Shown: positions 43,912 to 53,434 of the stretch, piece after piece
Layout of the letters: every line of letters begins with the position of its first letter
How positions within the stretch are numbered: position 1 is the first letter of the stretch
Origin: Sphaerisporangium viridialbum
GTDB lineage: Bacteria > Actinomycetota > Actinomycetes > Streptosporangiales > Streptosporangiaceae
Length of the DNA stretch: 64,000 nt
Reading direction: 5' to 3'
Assembly: GCF_049674955.1 (NCBI RefSeq)
Contig: NZ_CP187232.1
Coordinates: 5,146,001 to 5,210,000 of the forward strand
The notes under the pieces: generated by a model
Seen by the model: the letters and a program-made list of their open reading frames with translations, nothing else
What the model was told of the DNA's origin: nothing
Database searches by the model: none
Translations under genes and position numbers: made by a program

Positions 43912-45585
43912 ATGACCCCGATCCTGAGAGTCAATGTGAGCGTTAACGAAAATCGCTATGTGATCGGCGTGGACTTCGGCACCCTGTCCGGCCGCGCCGT
44001 CGTGGTGCGGGTCGAGGACGGCGCCGAGCTGGGCTCGGCGGTCCACGAGTACGCCCACCGGGTCATGGAGGACACCCTGCCCGGCGGCGGGGTGCGCCTC
44101 GGCCCCGACTGGGCGCTGCAGTCGCCGAGGGACTGGATCGACGTGCTCCGCACCGCCGTGCCGGAGGCGCTGGCCGTGGCCGGGGTGCCCGCCTCGCGCG
44201 TCATCGGCATCGGCACCGACTTCACGGCGTGCACCGTGCTGCCCGCCACCGCCGACGGCACGCCGCTGTGCGAGCTGCTGCCCGGCCGCCCGCACGCCTG
44301 GCCCAAGCTGTGGAAGCACCACGCCGCCCAGCCGCACGCCGACCGGATCAACGCGCTCGCGGCCGAGCGCGGCGAGCCCTGGCTGCCGCGCTACGGCGGG
44401 AAGATCTCCTCCGAGTGGGAGTTCGCCAAGGGCCTGCAGGTCTTCCAGGAGGACATCGAGGTCTACCACCTGGCGGAACGGTGGATCGAGGCCGCCGACT
44501 GGATCGTCTGGCAGCTCACCGGAGTGGAGACCCGCAACGTCTGCACCGCCGGGTACAAGGGCATCCACCAGGACGGCGGCTACCCCTCCGAGGACTTCCT
44601 GGCCGCGCTCGACCCGGGGTTCGCCGACTTCACCGGCAAGCTCGGCCACGACCTGTCCCCGCTCGGCGGCCTGGCCGGGCGGCTGACCGCCAGGGCGGCG
44701 GAGTGGACCGGCCTGCCCGAGGGCGTCGCGGTGGCGGTCGGCAACGTCGACGCGCACGTCACCGCCGCCGCCGCGGACGCCGTGCGGCCGGGCCAGATGG
44801 TCGCCATCATGGGCACCTCCACCTGCCACGTCATGTCCTCCGACCGGCTCGCGGAGGTGCCGGGCATGTGCGGGGTGGTGCGTGACGGGATCGTCCCGGG
44901 CCTTTGGGGGTACGAGGCGGGCCAGTCGGGCGTCGGGGACATCTTCGCCTGGTTCGCCGAGACCTCGGTGCCCGCCTCCTACACCGAGCGGGCCGAAGGG
45001 CTCGGGCTCGGCGTCCACGAGTACCTGACCTCGCTGGCCGCCGCGCAGGCGGTCGGCGCGCACGGGCTGGTCGCGCTCGACTGGCACAACGGCAACCGCT
45101 CGGTGCTGGTGGACCACAACCTCTCTGGCGTGGTCGTCGGCCAGACGCTCGCCACCAGGCCGGAGGACCTCTACCGGGCGCTCATCGAGGCCACCGCGTT
45201 CGGCGCCCGCGTCATCGTGGAGGCGTTCGAGAGCTCAGGGGTGCCGGTGGAGGAGTTCGTCGTCGCCGGCGGGCTGCTCAGGAACCCCTTCCTCATGCAG
45301 CTCTACGCCGACGTGCTACGCCGCCCGCTGTCGGCCATCGGCTCCGAGCAGGGGCCCGCGCTCGGCTCCGCCATCCACGCCGCCGTCGCGGCCGGGGCGT
45401 ACGACGACATCACCGGGGCCGCCGCCGCGATGGGCAGGCGCACGACGGCCGCGTACGTGCCGGACGCCGCGCGCGCCGGCGCGTACGACCGGCTGTACGC
45501 CGAGTACCGCCGCCTGCACGACCACTTCGCCGGCGGGGAGCTCATGCACCGGCTCCGCGCGATCAGGGACGAGGCGAGAGCATGA
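43912..45585 (+). CDS. araB: L-ribulokinase
   Basis: 557 residues, normal for AraB. N-lobe RYVIGVDFGTLSGRAVVVRVEDG, GTDFTACTVLP, LWKHHAAQPHADRIN, YGGKISSEWEFAK; C-lobe GTSTCHVMSSD and FVVAGGLLRNPFLMQLYADVLRR. It phosphorylates L-ribulose to L-ribulose-5-phosphate. ATG 43912 has AAGGAG 9 bases upstream, 2 bases after the permease stop. Its first 13 codons carry an odd leader (MTPILRVNVSVNENR) that contains operator site E, so initiation at GTG 43936 or GTG 43957 is also thinkable. Confidence 0.94.
   Translation: MTPILRVNVSVNENRYVIGVDFGTLSGRAVVVRVEDGAELGSAVHEYAHRVMEDTLPGGGVRLGPDWALQSPRDWIDVLRTAVPEALAVAGVPASRVIGIGTDFTACTVLPATADGTPLCELLPGRPHAWPKLWKHHAAQPHADRINALAAERGEPWLPRYGGKISSEWEFAKGLQVFQEDIEVYHLAERWIEAADWIVWQLTGVETRNVCTAGYKGIHQDGGYPSEDFLAALDPGFADFTGKLGHDLSPLGGLAGRLTARAAEWTGLPEGVAVAVGNVDAHVTAAAADAVRPGQMVAIMGTSTCHVMSSDRLAEVPGMCGVVRDGIVPGLWGYEAGQSGVGDIFAWFAETSVPASYTERAEGLGLGVHEYLTSLAAAQAVGAHGLVALDWHNGNRSVLVDHNLSGVVVGQTLATRPEDLYRALIEATAFGARVIVEAFESSGVPVEEFVVAGGLLRNPFLMQLYADVLRRPLSAIGSEQGPALGSAIHAAVAAGAYDDITGAAAAMGRRTTAAYVPDAARAGAYDRLYAEYRRLHDHFAGGELMHRLRAIRDEARA
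43935..43948. promoter_or_regulatory. Arabinose-regulon operator, site E, inside araB
   Basis: TGTGAGCGTTAACG within araB codons 8-13. Same family as sites A-D. Bound repressor could stop read-through from the importer genes or control an internal promoter. Confidence 0.6.
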
Positions 45586-46244
45586 TGCTGGAGGAGCTGC
45601 GCGAGACGGTCTGCCGGCTGCACGCCGAACTGGTGCGCTACGGCCTCGTCGCCTGGACCGCGGGCAACGTCTCCGGGCGGGCGCCCGGCGGCGACCTGTT
45701 CGTCATCAAGCCGAGCGGGGTCTCCTACGACCACCTGACCCCCGAGTCGATGGTCGTGTGCGATTTGGACGGCCACCTGGTCGAGGGCGGCTTCTCCCCC
45801 TCCAGCGACACGGCGGCGCACGCCTACGCCTACCGCCACCTGCCGCAGGTGAACGGCGTGGTGCACACCCACTCCACCTACGCCTCGGCCTGGGCCGCGC
45901 GCGGCGAGGCGATCCCCTGCGTGCTCACCGCGATGGCCGACGAGTTCGGCGGCGAGATCCCCGTCGGGCCGTTCGCCCTGATCGGCGGCGACGACATCGG
46001 CAAGGGCATCGTGACCACGCTGTCCGGCCACCGCTCCCCCGCCGTGCTCATGCGGAACCACGGCGTGTTCACCATCGGCGACTCGCCGGAGGCCGCCGTC
46101 AAGGCGGCTGTGATGTGCGAGGACGTCGCCCGCACCGTGCACGTGGCGCGGCAGCTCGGCGAGCCGCTGCCGATCGCGCCCGCCGACATCGACCGTCTGC
46201 ACGACCGCTACCAGAACGTCTATGGACAGAGGAGTCACCTGTGA
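45582..46244 (+). CDS. araD: L-ribulose-5-phosphate 4-epimerase
   Basis: 220 residues. Class II aldolase fold: WTAGNVSGR, IKPSGVSYDHL, zinc His in GVVHTHSTYAS and in MRNHGVFTIG. It converts L-ribulose-5-phosphate to D-xylulose-5-phosphate. ATG overlaps the araB stop (ATGA); araA follows with a GTGA overlap, so the three are translated together. Confidence 0.92.
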   Translation: MMLEELRETVCRLHAELVRYGLVAWTAGNVSGRAPGGDLFVIKPSGVSYDHLTPESMVVCDLDGHLVEGGFSPSSDTAAHAYAYRHLPQVNGVVHTHSTYASAWAARGEAIPCVLTAMADEFGGEIPVGPFALIGGDDIGKGIVTTLSGHRSPAVLMRNHGVFTIGDSPEAAVKAAVMCEDVARTVHVARQLGEPLPIAPADIDRLHDRYQNVYGQRSHL

Positions 46245-47722
46245 AGCTTTGGTTCCTGACCGGCAGCCAGGGCCTGTACGGCGAGGAGACGTTGCGGCAG
46301 GTGGCCGGCCAGTCCCAGGAGATCTCCGCCGCCCTCGGCCGGTCGCTGCCCTTCGAGGTCGTGTGGAAGCCCGTGCTGACCGACGCGGCGGCCATCCGCA
46401 GGGTGTGCCTCGAGGCCAACGCCGACGAGGACTGCGGCGGCCTGATCGCGTGGATGCACACCTTCTCACCGGCCAAGATGTGGATCGCCGGGCTGGACGC
46501 GCTGCGCAGGCCGCTGCTGCACCTGCACACCCAGGCCAACAGGGAACTGCCGTGGAGCTCCATCGACATGGACTTCATGAACCTCAACCAGGCCGCGCAC
46601 GGCGACCGCGAGTTCGGCTACATCCAGTCCAGGCTCGGCGTGCCGCGCAAGACCGTGGCGGGGCACGTGAGCGACCCGGCGGTGGTGGCGCGCGTCGGCG
46701 CCTGGGCACGGGCCGCGGCGGGACGCGCCGAGGTGGGCTCGCTCAGGGTGGCGAGGTTCGGCGACAACATGCGCGACGTCGCGGTCACCGAGGGGGACAA
46801 GGTCGAGGCGCAGCTGCGGTTCGGCGTCTCGGTCAACACCTACGGCGTCAACGACCTGGTCGGCGCGGTCGCGGCGGCCTCCGACGCGGAGGTGACCACG
46901 CTGGTCAAGGAGTACGAGGACGGCTATCTCGTCGCCCCGGAGCTGCGGGCGGGCGGTGAGCGGCACGAGTCGCTGCGGTACGCGGCGCGCATCGAGCTGG
47001 GCCTGCGCCACTTCCTCGCGGACGGCGGCTTCAAGGCGTTCACCACCAACTTCGAGGACCTCGGCGGGCTGCGGCAGCTTCCGGGGCTCGCGGTCCAGCG
47101 GCTGATGGCCGACGGCTACGGGTTCGGCGGCGAGGGCGACTGGAAGACCTCGGTGCTGCTGCGCACGATGAAGGTCATGTCGGCGGGGCTCGCGGGCGGC
47201 ACGTCCTTCATGGAGGACTACACCTACCACCTGACGCCGGGCGAGGAGGTCATCCTCGGGGCGCACATGCTGGAGGTCTGCCCGTCCGTCGCCTCGGGAA
47301 CGCCCTCGTGCGAGATCCACCCGCTGAGCATCGGCGGGCGCGAGGACCCCGTGCGGCTGGTGTTCGACGCCCGGCCCGGGCCCGCGATCGTGGCGGGCCT
47401 GGCCGACATGGGGGATCGGTTCCGGCTGGTGGCCAACGAGATCGACGTGGTCGCCCCCGCCGAGCCGCTGCCGAGCCTGCCGGTCGCCCGGGCCGTATGG
47501 AGGCCCCGTCCCAGCCTGCGCGTCTCGGCCGAGTCGTGGCTGACCGCCGGGGCTCCGCACCACACCGTGCTCTCCGCGGCGGTCGGGGCCGAGGAGCTGG
47601 CCGACTTCGCCGACATGCTCGGCGTCGAGCTGGTCCTGATCGACGCCGCCACCACCTCCCGCCGGTTCGCCCAGGAGCTGCGCTGGAACCAGGCGTACTA
47701 CCGGCTCGCCCAGGGGTTCTGA
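46241..47722 (+). CDS. araA: L-arabinose isomerase
   Basis: 493 residues, normal for AraA. LWFLTGSQGLYGEETLRQV, WMHTFSPAKMWIAGL, LLHLHTQANRELPW, FGDNMRDVAVTEGDK. Metal/catalytic residues fall in TTNFEDLGGL (Glu), GFGGEGDWKT (Glu), MEDYTYHL (His) and CEIHPL (His). Converts L-arabinose to L-ribulose. The GTG has AGAGGAG 6 bases upstream. Gene order araB-araD-araA differs from E. coli araBAD. Confidence 0.95.
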   Translation: MKLWFLTGSQGLYGEETLRQVAGQSQEISAALGRSLPFEVVWKPVLTDAAAIRRVCLEANADEDCGGLIAWMHTFSPAKMWIAGLDALRRPLLHLHTQANRELPWSSIDMDFMNLNQAAHGDREFGYIQSRLGVPRKTVAGHVSDPAVVARVGAWARAAAGRAEVGSLRVARFGDNMRDVAVTEGDKVEAQLRFGVSVNTYGVNDLVGAVAAASDAEVTTLVKEYEDGYLVAPELRAGGERHESLRYAARIELGLRHFLADGGFKAFTTNFEDLGGLRQLPGLAVQRLMADGYGFGGEGDWKTSVLLRTMKVMSAGLAGGTSFMEDYTYHLTPGEEVILGAHMLEVCPSVASGTPSCEIHPLSIGGREDPVRLVFDARPGPAIVAGLADMGDRFRLVANEIDVVAPAEPLPSLPVARAVWRPRPSLRVSAESWLTAGAPHHTVLSAAVGAEELADFADMLGVELVLIDAATTSRRFAQELRWNQAYYRLAQGF

Positions 47723-47727
47723 CGAGG

Positions 47728-47747
47728 GCCGGTCCGTACGGACCGGC
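47728..47747 (+). terminator. Terminator of the arabinose operon
   Basis: Perfect 20-base palindrome GCCGGTCCGTACGGACCGGC starting 5 bases after the araA stop; in RNA an 8-bp stem with a small loop. Followed by GGGGG then A/T-rich promoter-like sequence. Confidence 0.75.
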
Positions 47748-47914
47748 GGGGGGTTCGCGTTAATTTTTATGACAAATCGCATTTCGGCGAGTCAAGTCCT
47801 TGAAAAGTCGACATGATCGATTCACGATTCTCCACGTGGGCGGTAAAGATCACGTCGCGCCGCCCACGTCACTTTCCCCGGCGGGAAACCCCCGCCCGGC
47901 GTGAAGGAGATCGT

Positions 47915-50900
47915 GTGTCCATCGCCCCACGACGACTGCGAGCGGTCCTGATCGGGACCCTCACGGCTCTCACCCTCTTGTTACCCCAGGGAGTGGCCCA
48001 GGCCGCGCCCGACCCGGACAAGATCGACAAAACCGTCCTCGCGAAGCTGGCGGCGGACGACAAGGCCACCTTCTGGGTCCGCCTGAAGAGCGACGCCGAC
48101 CTCAGCTCGGCCCGCCGGGCGAAGACCAAGACCGAGAAGGCCGAGCAGGTCTTCCGGGCCAAGACCGAGCTGGCCGCCTCGTCCCAGGCGGGCCTGCGCG
48201 CGCTCCTCACCGCCGAGCGCGCCGACTTCACCCCGTTCTGGATCGCCAACGCCGTCCAGGTGACCGGCGGCGCCAAGCTGGCCTCGGAGATCGCGAAGCT
48301 GCCCGAGGTGGAGCGCATCGAGCCCACCCGCGTCACCAAGCTGCCCGAGCCGCTGCCCGGCAAGGCGGTCGCGAAGGTCCAGGCGACCGAGTGGAACATC
48401 GACCGCGTCAACGCGCCCAAGGTGTGGAACGAGCTCGGCGTGCGCGGCGAGGGCATCGTGGTCGCCAGCATCGACAGCGGCGTGCAGTTCGACCACCCCG
48501 CGCTGGCCGCCCAGTATCGCGGCAGGAACGCCGACGGGACCCTCGACCACAACTACAACTGGTTCGACCCCGCGGGCGTGTGCCCGAGCGCCGCGCCGTG
48601 CGACAACAACGACCACGGCACCCACACCATGGGCACCATGGTGGGAAGCGACGGCGGCGCCAACACCATCGGCGTGGCGCCCGGCGCGAAGTGGATCGCC
48701 GCCAAGGGGTGCGAGACCAACAGCTGCACCGACGCCTCCCTGCTCGCCGCCGGCCAGTGGATGCTCGCCCCCACCGACCTGAACGGCCGCAACCCGCGCC
48801 CCGACCTGGCGCCCGACATCGTCAACAACTCCTGGGGCGGCGCGGGCTTCGACCCCTGGTACAAGGAGATCGTCGAGGCGTGGGTCGCGGCGGGCATCTT
48901 CCCCGCCTTCGCCAACGGCAACGTCACCAACGCGGGCTGCAACTCCAGCGGCTCCCCCGGCCAGTACATCTCCAGCTACAGCGCGGGCGCGTTCGACGTC
49001 AACAACGCCATAGCCAGCTTCTCCACCCGGGGCTCCGGCGAGAACGGCGAGATCAAGCCCAACCTCGCGGCGCCCGGCGTCAACGTCCGCTCGTCCATTC
49101 CCGGCGGTTACGACAGCTTCTCCGGCACGTCGATGGCCAGCCCGCACCTCGCGGCCACGGTGGCGCTGATGTGGTCGGCCTCCCCCGCCCTGCAGGGCGA
49201 CATCGCCGGCACCAGGGCGCTGCTCGACCGTACCGCCATCGACGTCGACGACACCCGCTGCGGCGGCACGGCCGCCGACAACAACGTCTGGGGCGAGGGA
49301 AGGCTCGACGCCCTCGCGGCGGTCCAGGCCGCGCCGGCCGGGGCGCTCGGCGGCCTGAAGGGAACGGTCACCGCGGCGGGCTCGCCGGTCGCCGGCGCCA
49401 CCCTCACCGTCACCGGTCCGCTGAGCCGTACGATCACCACCGCGCAGGACGGGACGTACGCGCTGCCCCGCCTGCTGGAGGGCGACTACCGGCTCACCGC
49501 CCAGAAGTTCGGGTACGACGACGCCACCGCGACCGTCACCGTCGTGGCCGACCAGACGGCCACCGAGGACGTGACGATGGCGCCGCGACCCTCGGGCACG
49601 GTGTCGGGAACGGTCACGGCCGGGGGCGCGCCCGAGGTGGGCGCCACGGTCGCCGCGGTGGGCACCCCGGTCAGCGCGGTCACCGACACCGCGGGCCACT
49701 ACCGGCTCACCCTGCCGAACGGCGCCTACGACCTGAAGACGACGCCGCTGTCCCGGTGCGCGGGCGGCCTCACCGTGCCGATCACCGTGAACGGCGACCT
49801 GACCAAGGACATCGAACTCCCGCGCCGCGCCGACACCTTCGGCTACACCTGCACGTCCGGCTCGGAGACCTACGTCGCGGGCACCGCCAAGCAGGCGCTC
49901 ACCGGAGACGACGCGGCCCAGCCGATCACGCTGCCGTTCACCTTCCCCTTCTACGGCACCGGCTACACCGGCGGGTGGATCAGCAGCAACGGGTTCCTGA
50001 GCTTCACCGCCTCCAGCACCACGGCGAACAACACGTCCCTGCCCTCCACCGCCGCGCCCAACGGGGCGGTCTACCCCTACTGGGACGACCTGGTGCTGGA
50101 CGACCAGTCCGGCGTCTACACCGCCACCATCGGGACCGCGCCCAAGCGCACCTTCGTCGTCGAATGGCGCGGCGCCCGGTTCTACTCCGACGCGAGCCAG
50201 CGCATCTCGTTCTCGGCGCTGCTCGGCGAGGACGGCTCCATCGGGTACCGCTACCGGGGCGTCACCAACGAGCGCGCCTCCGGCACCAGCGCCACGATCG
50301 GCGTCGAGAACGCGGGGGGCACCGACGCGCTGCAGTACTCCTACAACAGCGCCGCTCTGACCGACGGCCAGAGCCTGACCTTCGCCGCGAGCCGGCACGG
50401 GCTGCTGAGGGGCACGGTCACCGACGCCAACGACGGCAGGCCGGTGCCGGGCGCGACGGTGAAGGTCGGCGAGGTGGCGACCTACACCACCGGGGAGGAC
50501 GGCACGTTCCTCGGGCAGATCCTCGTGGGCGACTACACGGTCCAGGTCTCCAAGGCCGACTACGGGACCTTCAGCCAGGAGGTCACGATCACCGCCGGGG
50601 CCGTGACCCGCGTCGACACCGCCCTGGCCACCGGCCGCGTGACGGCCTCGGTCGGCGAGCTGACCCTGGTGATGCCGGCCGGGTCCACCAGGACGGGCAC
50701 GGTCGAGCTGTCCAACCTGGGCACGGCCACGGCCTACACCGTCGTGACCGATCCCGCGCAGAGCTGGCTGGCCGTGACACCCGCCGGTGGCGATCTGGCC
50801 ACGGGCAAGTCGGTGACGCTGAAGGTCACCGCCTCCAGCGCGGGCGTGCAGCCGGGCACCGTGCGCACCGGCAGGCTGCTGGTGCGCTCGGCGAGCGGCA

Positions 50901-51430
50901 GGAACCCGCAGATCGAGGTCCTCGTGACCGTCGTGGTGCCCAAGCACCAGGTGGCCATCGACGTGGGCGCCACCAAGGACCTCCTCGACGCCGCCGGCGA
51001 CCGCTGGACCGCCGACCGCAAGTACGTCGCGGGCGGGTCGGGCTACGTGGGCACGAGTACGAGCACCAGCACGAGCAGCAAGCCGATCCAGGGCACCACC
51101 GAGCAGGAGCTGTTCAAGCATGCCCGCGAGAAGATGCTGGAGTACCGGTTCGACCAGGTGCCCAACGGCACGTACACCGTCGAGCTGGGCTTCGCCGAGA
51201 CGCGCAACGTGCGCGAGGGCAAGCGCGTCTTCGACGTCATCGTCGAGGGCCAGCTCGCGATCCCCGCGCTGGACCTGGCCCTGGAGGCCGGCACGTACAC
51301 CGCCGTCAACCGGCAGTACACGGTGAAGGTCACCGACGGCCAGCTCAACGTGCGGTTCGCCGAGCGGGTCGGCGATCCCATCGTCAACGCCATCCGCATC
51401 TCCGAACGTCCCGACAAGGCCACCCCGTAG
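47915..51430 (+). CDS. Large secreted subtilisin-like (S8) peptidase
   Basis: 1171 residues. Signal peptide ending near AQA-APDP; propeptide I9-like (about 40-145). Catalytic triad D187 (ASIDSGVQFDHP), H234 (NDHGTHTMG) and S406 (SGTSMASPH). Three carboxypeptidase-regulatory-like repeats of the form GxVT-x-AGxPVxGAT follow (about 483-, 565-, 834-), around a large beta domain (FTFPFYGTGYTGGWISSNG). The C-terminus is malectin-like (IDVGATKDLLDAAGDRW, NGTYTVELGFAE, AIRIS), probably carbohydrate binding, with a Thr/Ser run. GTG 47915 has AAGGAG 5 bases upstream. It probably digests proteins on cell walls or plant matter. Confidence 0.93.
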   Translation: MSIAPRRLRAVLIGTLTALTLLLPQGVAQAAPDPDKIDKTVLAKLAADDKATFWVRLKSDADLSSARRAKTKTEKAEQVFRAKTELAASSQAGLRALLTAERADFTPFWIANAVQVTGGAKLASEIAKLPEVERIEPTRVTKLPEPLPGKAVAKVQATEWNIDRVNAPKVWNELGVRGEGIVVASIDSGVQFDHPALAAQYRGRNADGTLDHNYNWFDPAGVCPSAAPCDNNDHGTHTMGTMVGSDGGANTIGVAPGAKWIAAKGCETNSCTDASLLAAGQWMLAPTDLNGRNPRPDLAPDIVNNSWGGAGFDPWYKEIVEAWVAAGIFPAFANGNVTNAGCNSSGSPGQYISSYSAGAFDVNNAIASFSTRGSGENGEIKPNLAAPGVNVRSSIPGGYDSFSGTSMASPHLAATVALMWSASPALQGDIAGTRALLDRTAIDVDDTRCGGTAADNNVWGEGRLDALAAVQAAPAGALGGLKGTVTAAGSPVAGATLTVTGPLSRTITTAQDGTYALPRLLEGDYRLTAQKFGYDDATATVTVVADQTATEDVTMAPRPSGTVSGTVTAGGAPEVGATVAAVGTPVSAVTDTAGHYRLTLPNGAYDLKTTPLSRCAGGLTVPITVNGDLTKDIELPRRADTFGYTCTSGSETYVAGTAKQALTGDDAAQPITLPFTFPFYGTGYTGGWISSNGFLSFTASSTTANNTSLPSTAAPNGAVYPYWDDLVLDDQSGVYTATIGTAPKRTFVVEWRGARFYSDASQRISFSALLGEDGSIGYRYRGVTNERASGTSATIGVENAGGTDALQYSYNSAALTDGQSLTFAASRHGLLRGTVTDANDGRPVPGATVKVGEVATYTTGEDGTFLGQILVGDYTVQVSKADYGTFSQEVTITAGAVTRVDTALATGRVTASVGELTLVMPAGSTRTGTVELSNLGTATAYTVVTDPAQSWLAVTPAGGDLATGKSVTLKVTASSAGVQPGTVRTGRLLVRSASGRNPQIEVLVTVVVPKHQVAIDVGATKDLLDAAGDRWTADRKYVAGGSGYVGTSTSTSTSSKPIQGTTEQELFKHAREKMLEYRFDQVPNGTYTVELGFAETRNVREGKRVFDVIVEGQLAIPALDLALEAGTYTAVNRQYTVKVTDGQLNVRFAERVGDPIVNAIRISERPDKATP

Positions 51431-51444
51431 TGGCCTGAACCCGC

Positions 51445-51481
51445 GCCGGCCCGTCCCGCCTCCATGGCGGGGCGGGCCGGC
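51445..51481. terminator. Bidirectional hairpin terminator
   Basis: 16-bp stem (51445-51460 with 51466-51481) with one G-U type mismatch and a 5-base loop, between the convergent peptidase and SDR genes. Confidence 0.85.
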
Positions 51482-51489
51482 GGCTCGGC

Positions 51490-52269
51490 TCACCAGGGAA
51501 GCGGGCCTCCCTCGCCGAAGCAGCCGCCGGTCGGGCCGTCCGGGCCGAGGGTGGCGAGCCGCACCGCGACCGCGGCTCCCTCGGCGGCGGTGCGGGTTAG
51601 GCCGGGGACGGCCCTGGTGAAGGCGGTCGCGCACGGGCCGGGGTCCGCCGCGTTTACCAGGATGCCGTGCTCGCTAAGCGCCTTGGCGTACTGGACGGTC
51701 AGCGAGTTGAGCGCGGTCTTGGACGGCACGTAGGCCAGCGAGGGTGGCCGCCGGGCGAAGTGGCCGTCCGGGTCGGACATCAGCGTGAGCGAGCCGAGGC
51801 CGCTGGTGACGTTGACGACGCGTCCCGCCGCCGAGCGCAGCAGCAGAGGGATCATCGCGGTCGTCACGCTGATGACACCGAAGACGTTGGTCTCGAACAC
51901 CTCCCTGACGACGTCCACCTCGGCGCCGCCGGGATCCTGCCCGGGCAGGTCGCCGAGGATCCCCGCGTTGTTGACCAGGACGTCGAGCACGCCGAAGTGA
52001 TCGCCGACGTGCCGCGCGGCCGCCATGACGGACGCGCGGTCGGTGACGTCGAGCTGGATCGCCCGCACGTCGGCCTTGTCCGATCGCAGCTCCGCGGCCG
52101 CCTCCTCACCGCGGCGCGGGTCCCTGGCGGCCAGCAGCACGGTCATGCCCAGCTCCGCGAGCTGCGCGACGATCTCGCGTCCGATGCCCTGGTTCGCACC
52201 GGTGACCAGCGCCGTCGCCGGCCTGGCGGTGGTGTCCCCGGTCATGACCGGGTGCCGCCTCCCGTTCAT
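51490..52269 (-). CDS. SDR-family oxidoreductase
   Basis: 259 residues. Cofactor motif TGANQGIGREI (TGxxxGIG), NNAGILG, catalytic Ser in NVTSGLGSL, Tyr-x3-Lys as YVPSK, then NAADPG. An NADP preference is suggested by RDPRRG at the end of strand 2. ATG 52269 overlaps the stop of the upstream reductase (ATGA), which argues for this start; ATG 52245 is the alternative. Substrate unknown; it works beside the HIBADH-type reductase. Confidence 0.9.
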   Translation of the reverse strand: MNGRRHPVMTGDTTARPATALVTGANQGIGREIVAQLAELGMTVLLAARDPRRGEEAAAELRSDKADVRAIQLDVTDRASVMAAARHVGDHFGVLDVLVNNAGILGDLPGQDPGGAEVDVVREVFETNVFGVISVTTAMIPLLLRSAAGRVVNVTSGLGSLTLMSDPDGHFARRPPSLAYVPSKTALNSLTVQYAKALSEHGILVNAADPGPCATAFTRAVPGLTRTAAEGAAVAVRLATLGPDGPTGGCFGEGGPLPW

Positions 52270-53168
52270 GCCCGGCCCGGCGCCGCTGTGGGGACGCCCG
52301 GTTCCTGGCGGCGTTCCGCGCGGACCACCTCCACGACGGCGGCGATGTCGGCCTCGGTCCAGCCGCGCTCTCCCGCCTGCTCGTAGCGCCGCTCGACCAC
52401 ACGGGCGATGGGCAGCGAGAGCCCGTTCGACTCCGCGAGCTCGTTGAGCAGCCGCACGTCCTTGGCGCCGAGCCGGGTGGGGAACCACCCCTTGTGCTCA
52501 CCGGCGATGACGTCGTCGACGCGGTTGAGGATCGCGGGCGGGATGGTGGGCCACTGGTAGAGCACCTCGCGCAGCAGCTTCATGTCCAGCGCGGCGGCCT
52601 CGGCCGTGGCCACGACCTCGGCGACCGCGGCGACTCCTGACATCAGCAGGAAGTTGTTGAGCAGCTTGAAGGCCGTCGCGCTCCCGGGGTCCTCGCCGCA
52701 GTACCAGTGGACGGAGAAGACCCGCGACCAGACGGGCTCCAGCCGGTCCAGGAGCCTGCGGTCGCCGCCGACCAGGCTGGAGGCCATGTTCGCGAAGACG
52801 GTCTGCGGCGCTCCGATGATCGGCGCCGCCAGGAAGCGCCGCCCGGGGACCATGTCGCGAAGCCTGCGGGAGGTCTCCGGGGAGACGGTGCTCATGTCGA
52901 CCACGATCGGCCCGTCGGGATCGGCGTCGAGCCCGGTCAGCCCCTCCATGACGTCGAGGACGGCGCGGTCGTCGGCCAGCGACATCAGCACCGCCTCCGC
53001 GCCCCTCGCGGCCTCCGCCGGCGAGGACGCCTCGGCCGCCCCGGCGCCGGTGACCTCGGCGGCCCTGCCGGGCGTACGGTTCCAGACCGCCACGTCGTAC
53101 CCCTGCGCGAGCAGCCGGCCGGCCACCGCGCGGCCCATGTGACCCATCCCAAGTACAGCTATCCGCAT
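52266..53168 (-). CDS. NAD(P)-dependent reductase of the HIBADH/imine reductase type
   Basis: 300 residues. Rossmann start IAVLGMGHMGRAVAGRLLAQGYDVAVWNRT (GxGxMG; N-R-T suggests NADP). VVDMSTVSPETS replaces the DMSTISP of hydroxyisobutyrate dehydrogenases; catalytic Lys in TAFKLLNNFLL; C-terminal GAKDVRLLNELAESNGLSLP. The pair with the SDR suggests a short two-step reductive conversion of an organic acid or imine. Confidence 0.88.
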   Translation of the reverse strand: MRIAVLGMGHMGRAVAGRLLAQGYDVAVWNRTPGRAAEVTGAGAAEASSPAEAARGAEAVLMSLADDRAVLDVMEGLTGLDADPDGPIVVDMSTVSPETSRRLRDMVPGRRFLAAPIIGAPQTVFANMASSLVGGDRRLLDRLEPVWSRVFSVHWYCGEDPGSATAFKLLNNFLLMSGVAAVAEVVATAEAAALDMKLLREVLYQWPTIPPAILNRVDDVIAGEHKGWFPTRLGAKDVRLLNELAESNGLSLPIARVVERRYEQAGERGWTEADIAAVVEVVRAERRQEPGVPTAAPGRA

Positions 53169-53434
53169 AGGTCATCCCCCCTTGCCGCATTGTCGCGGCC
53201 CCCGCCCCCGGCAACGGAGGCTCGCTAGAGATGCTCTCCTCGCCAGGGTGGCGCCACACCTCCCGGGACATGGTTCATTTCGGCCCCTTCCGTGCACCGA
53301 GCGATAGGGCATATCCCACCTGATGTACTAAATCGGACACATAGGGGAATACCGGTAGAGGACTCGCACGACGCCGCCCTTAAGGAAGGTGAACCGCTTA
53401 TAGGTTTACGCACGGACTTCAAACGGGGGCATGG

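Noticed and set aside
47981..51634. A 1217-residue open frame on the minus strand
   Set aside because: It mirrors the subtilisin gene, is full of Gly/Arg/Val/Asp low complexity and has no motifs; an antisense shadow of high-GC coding DNA.
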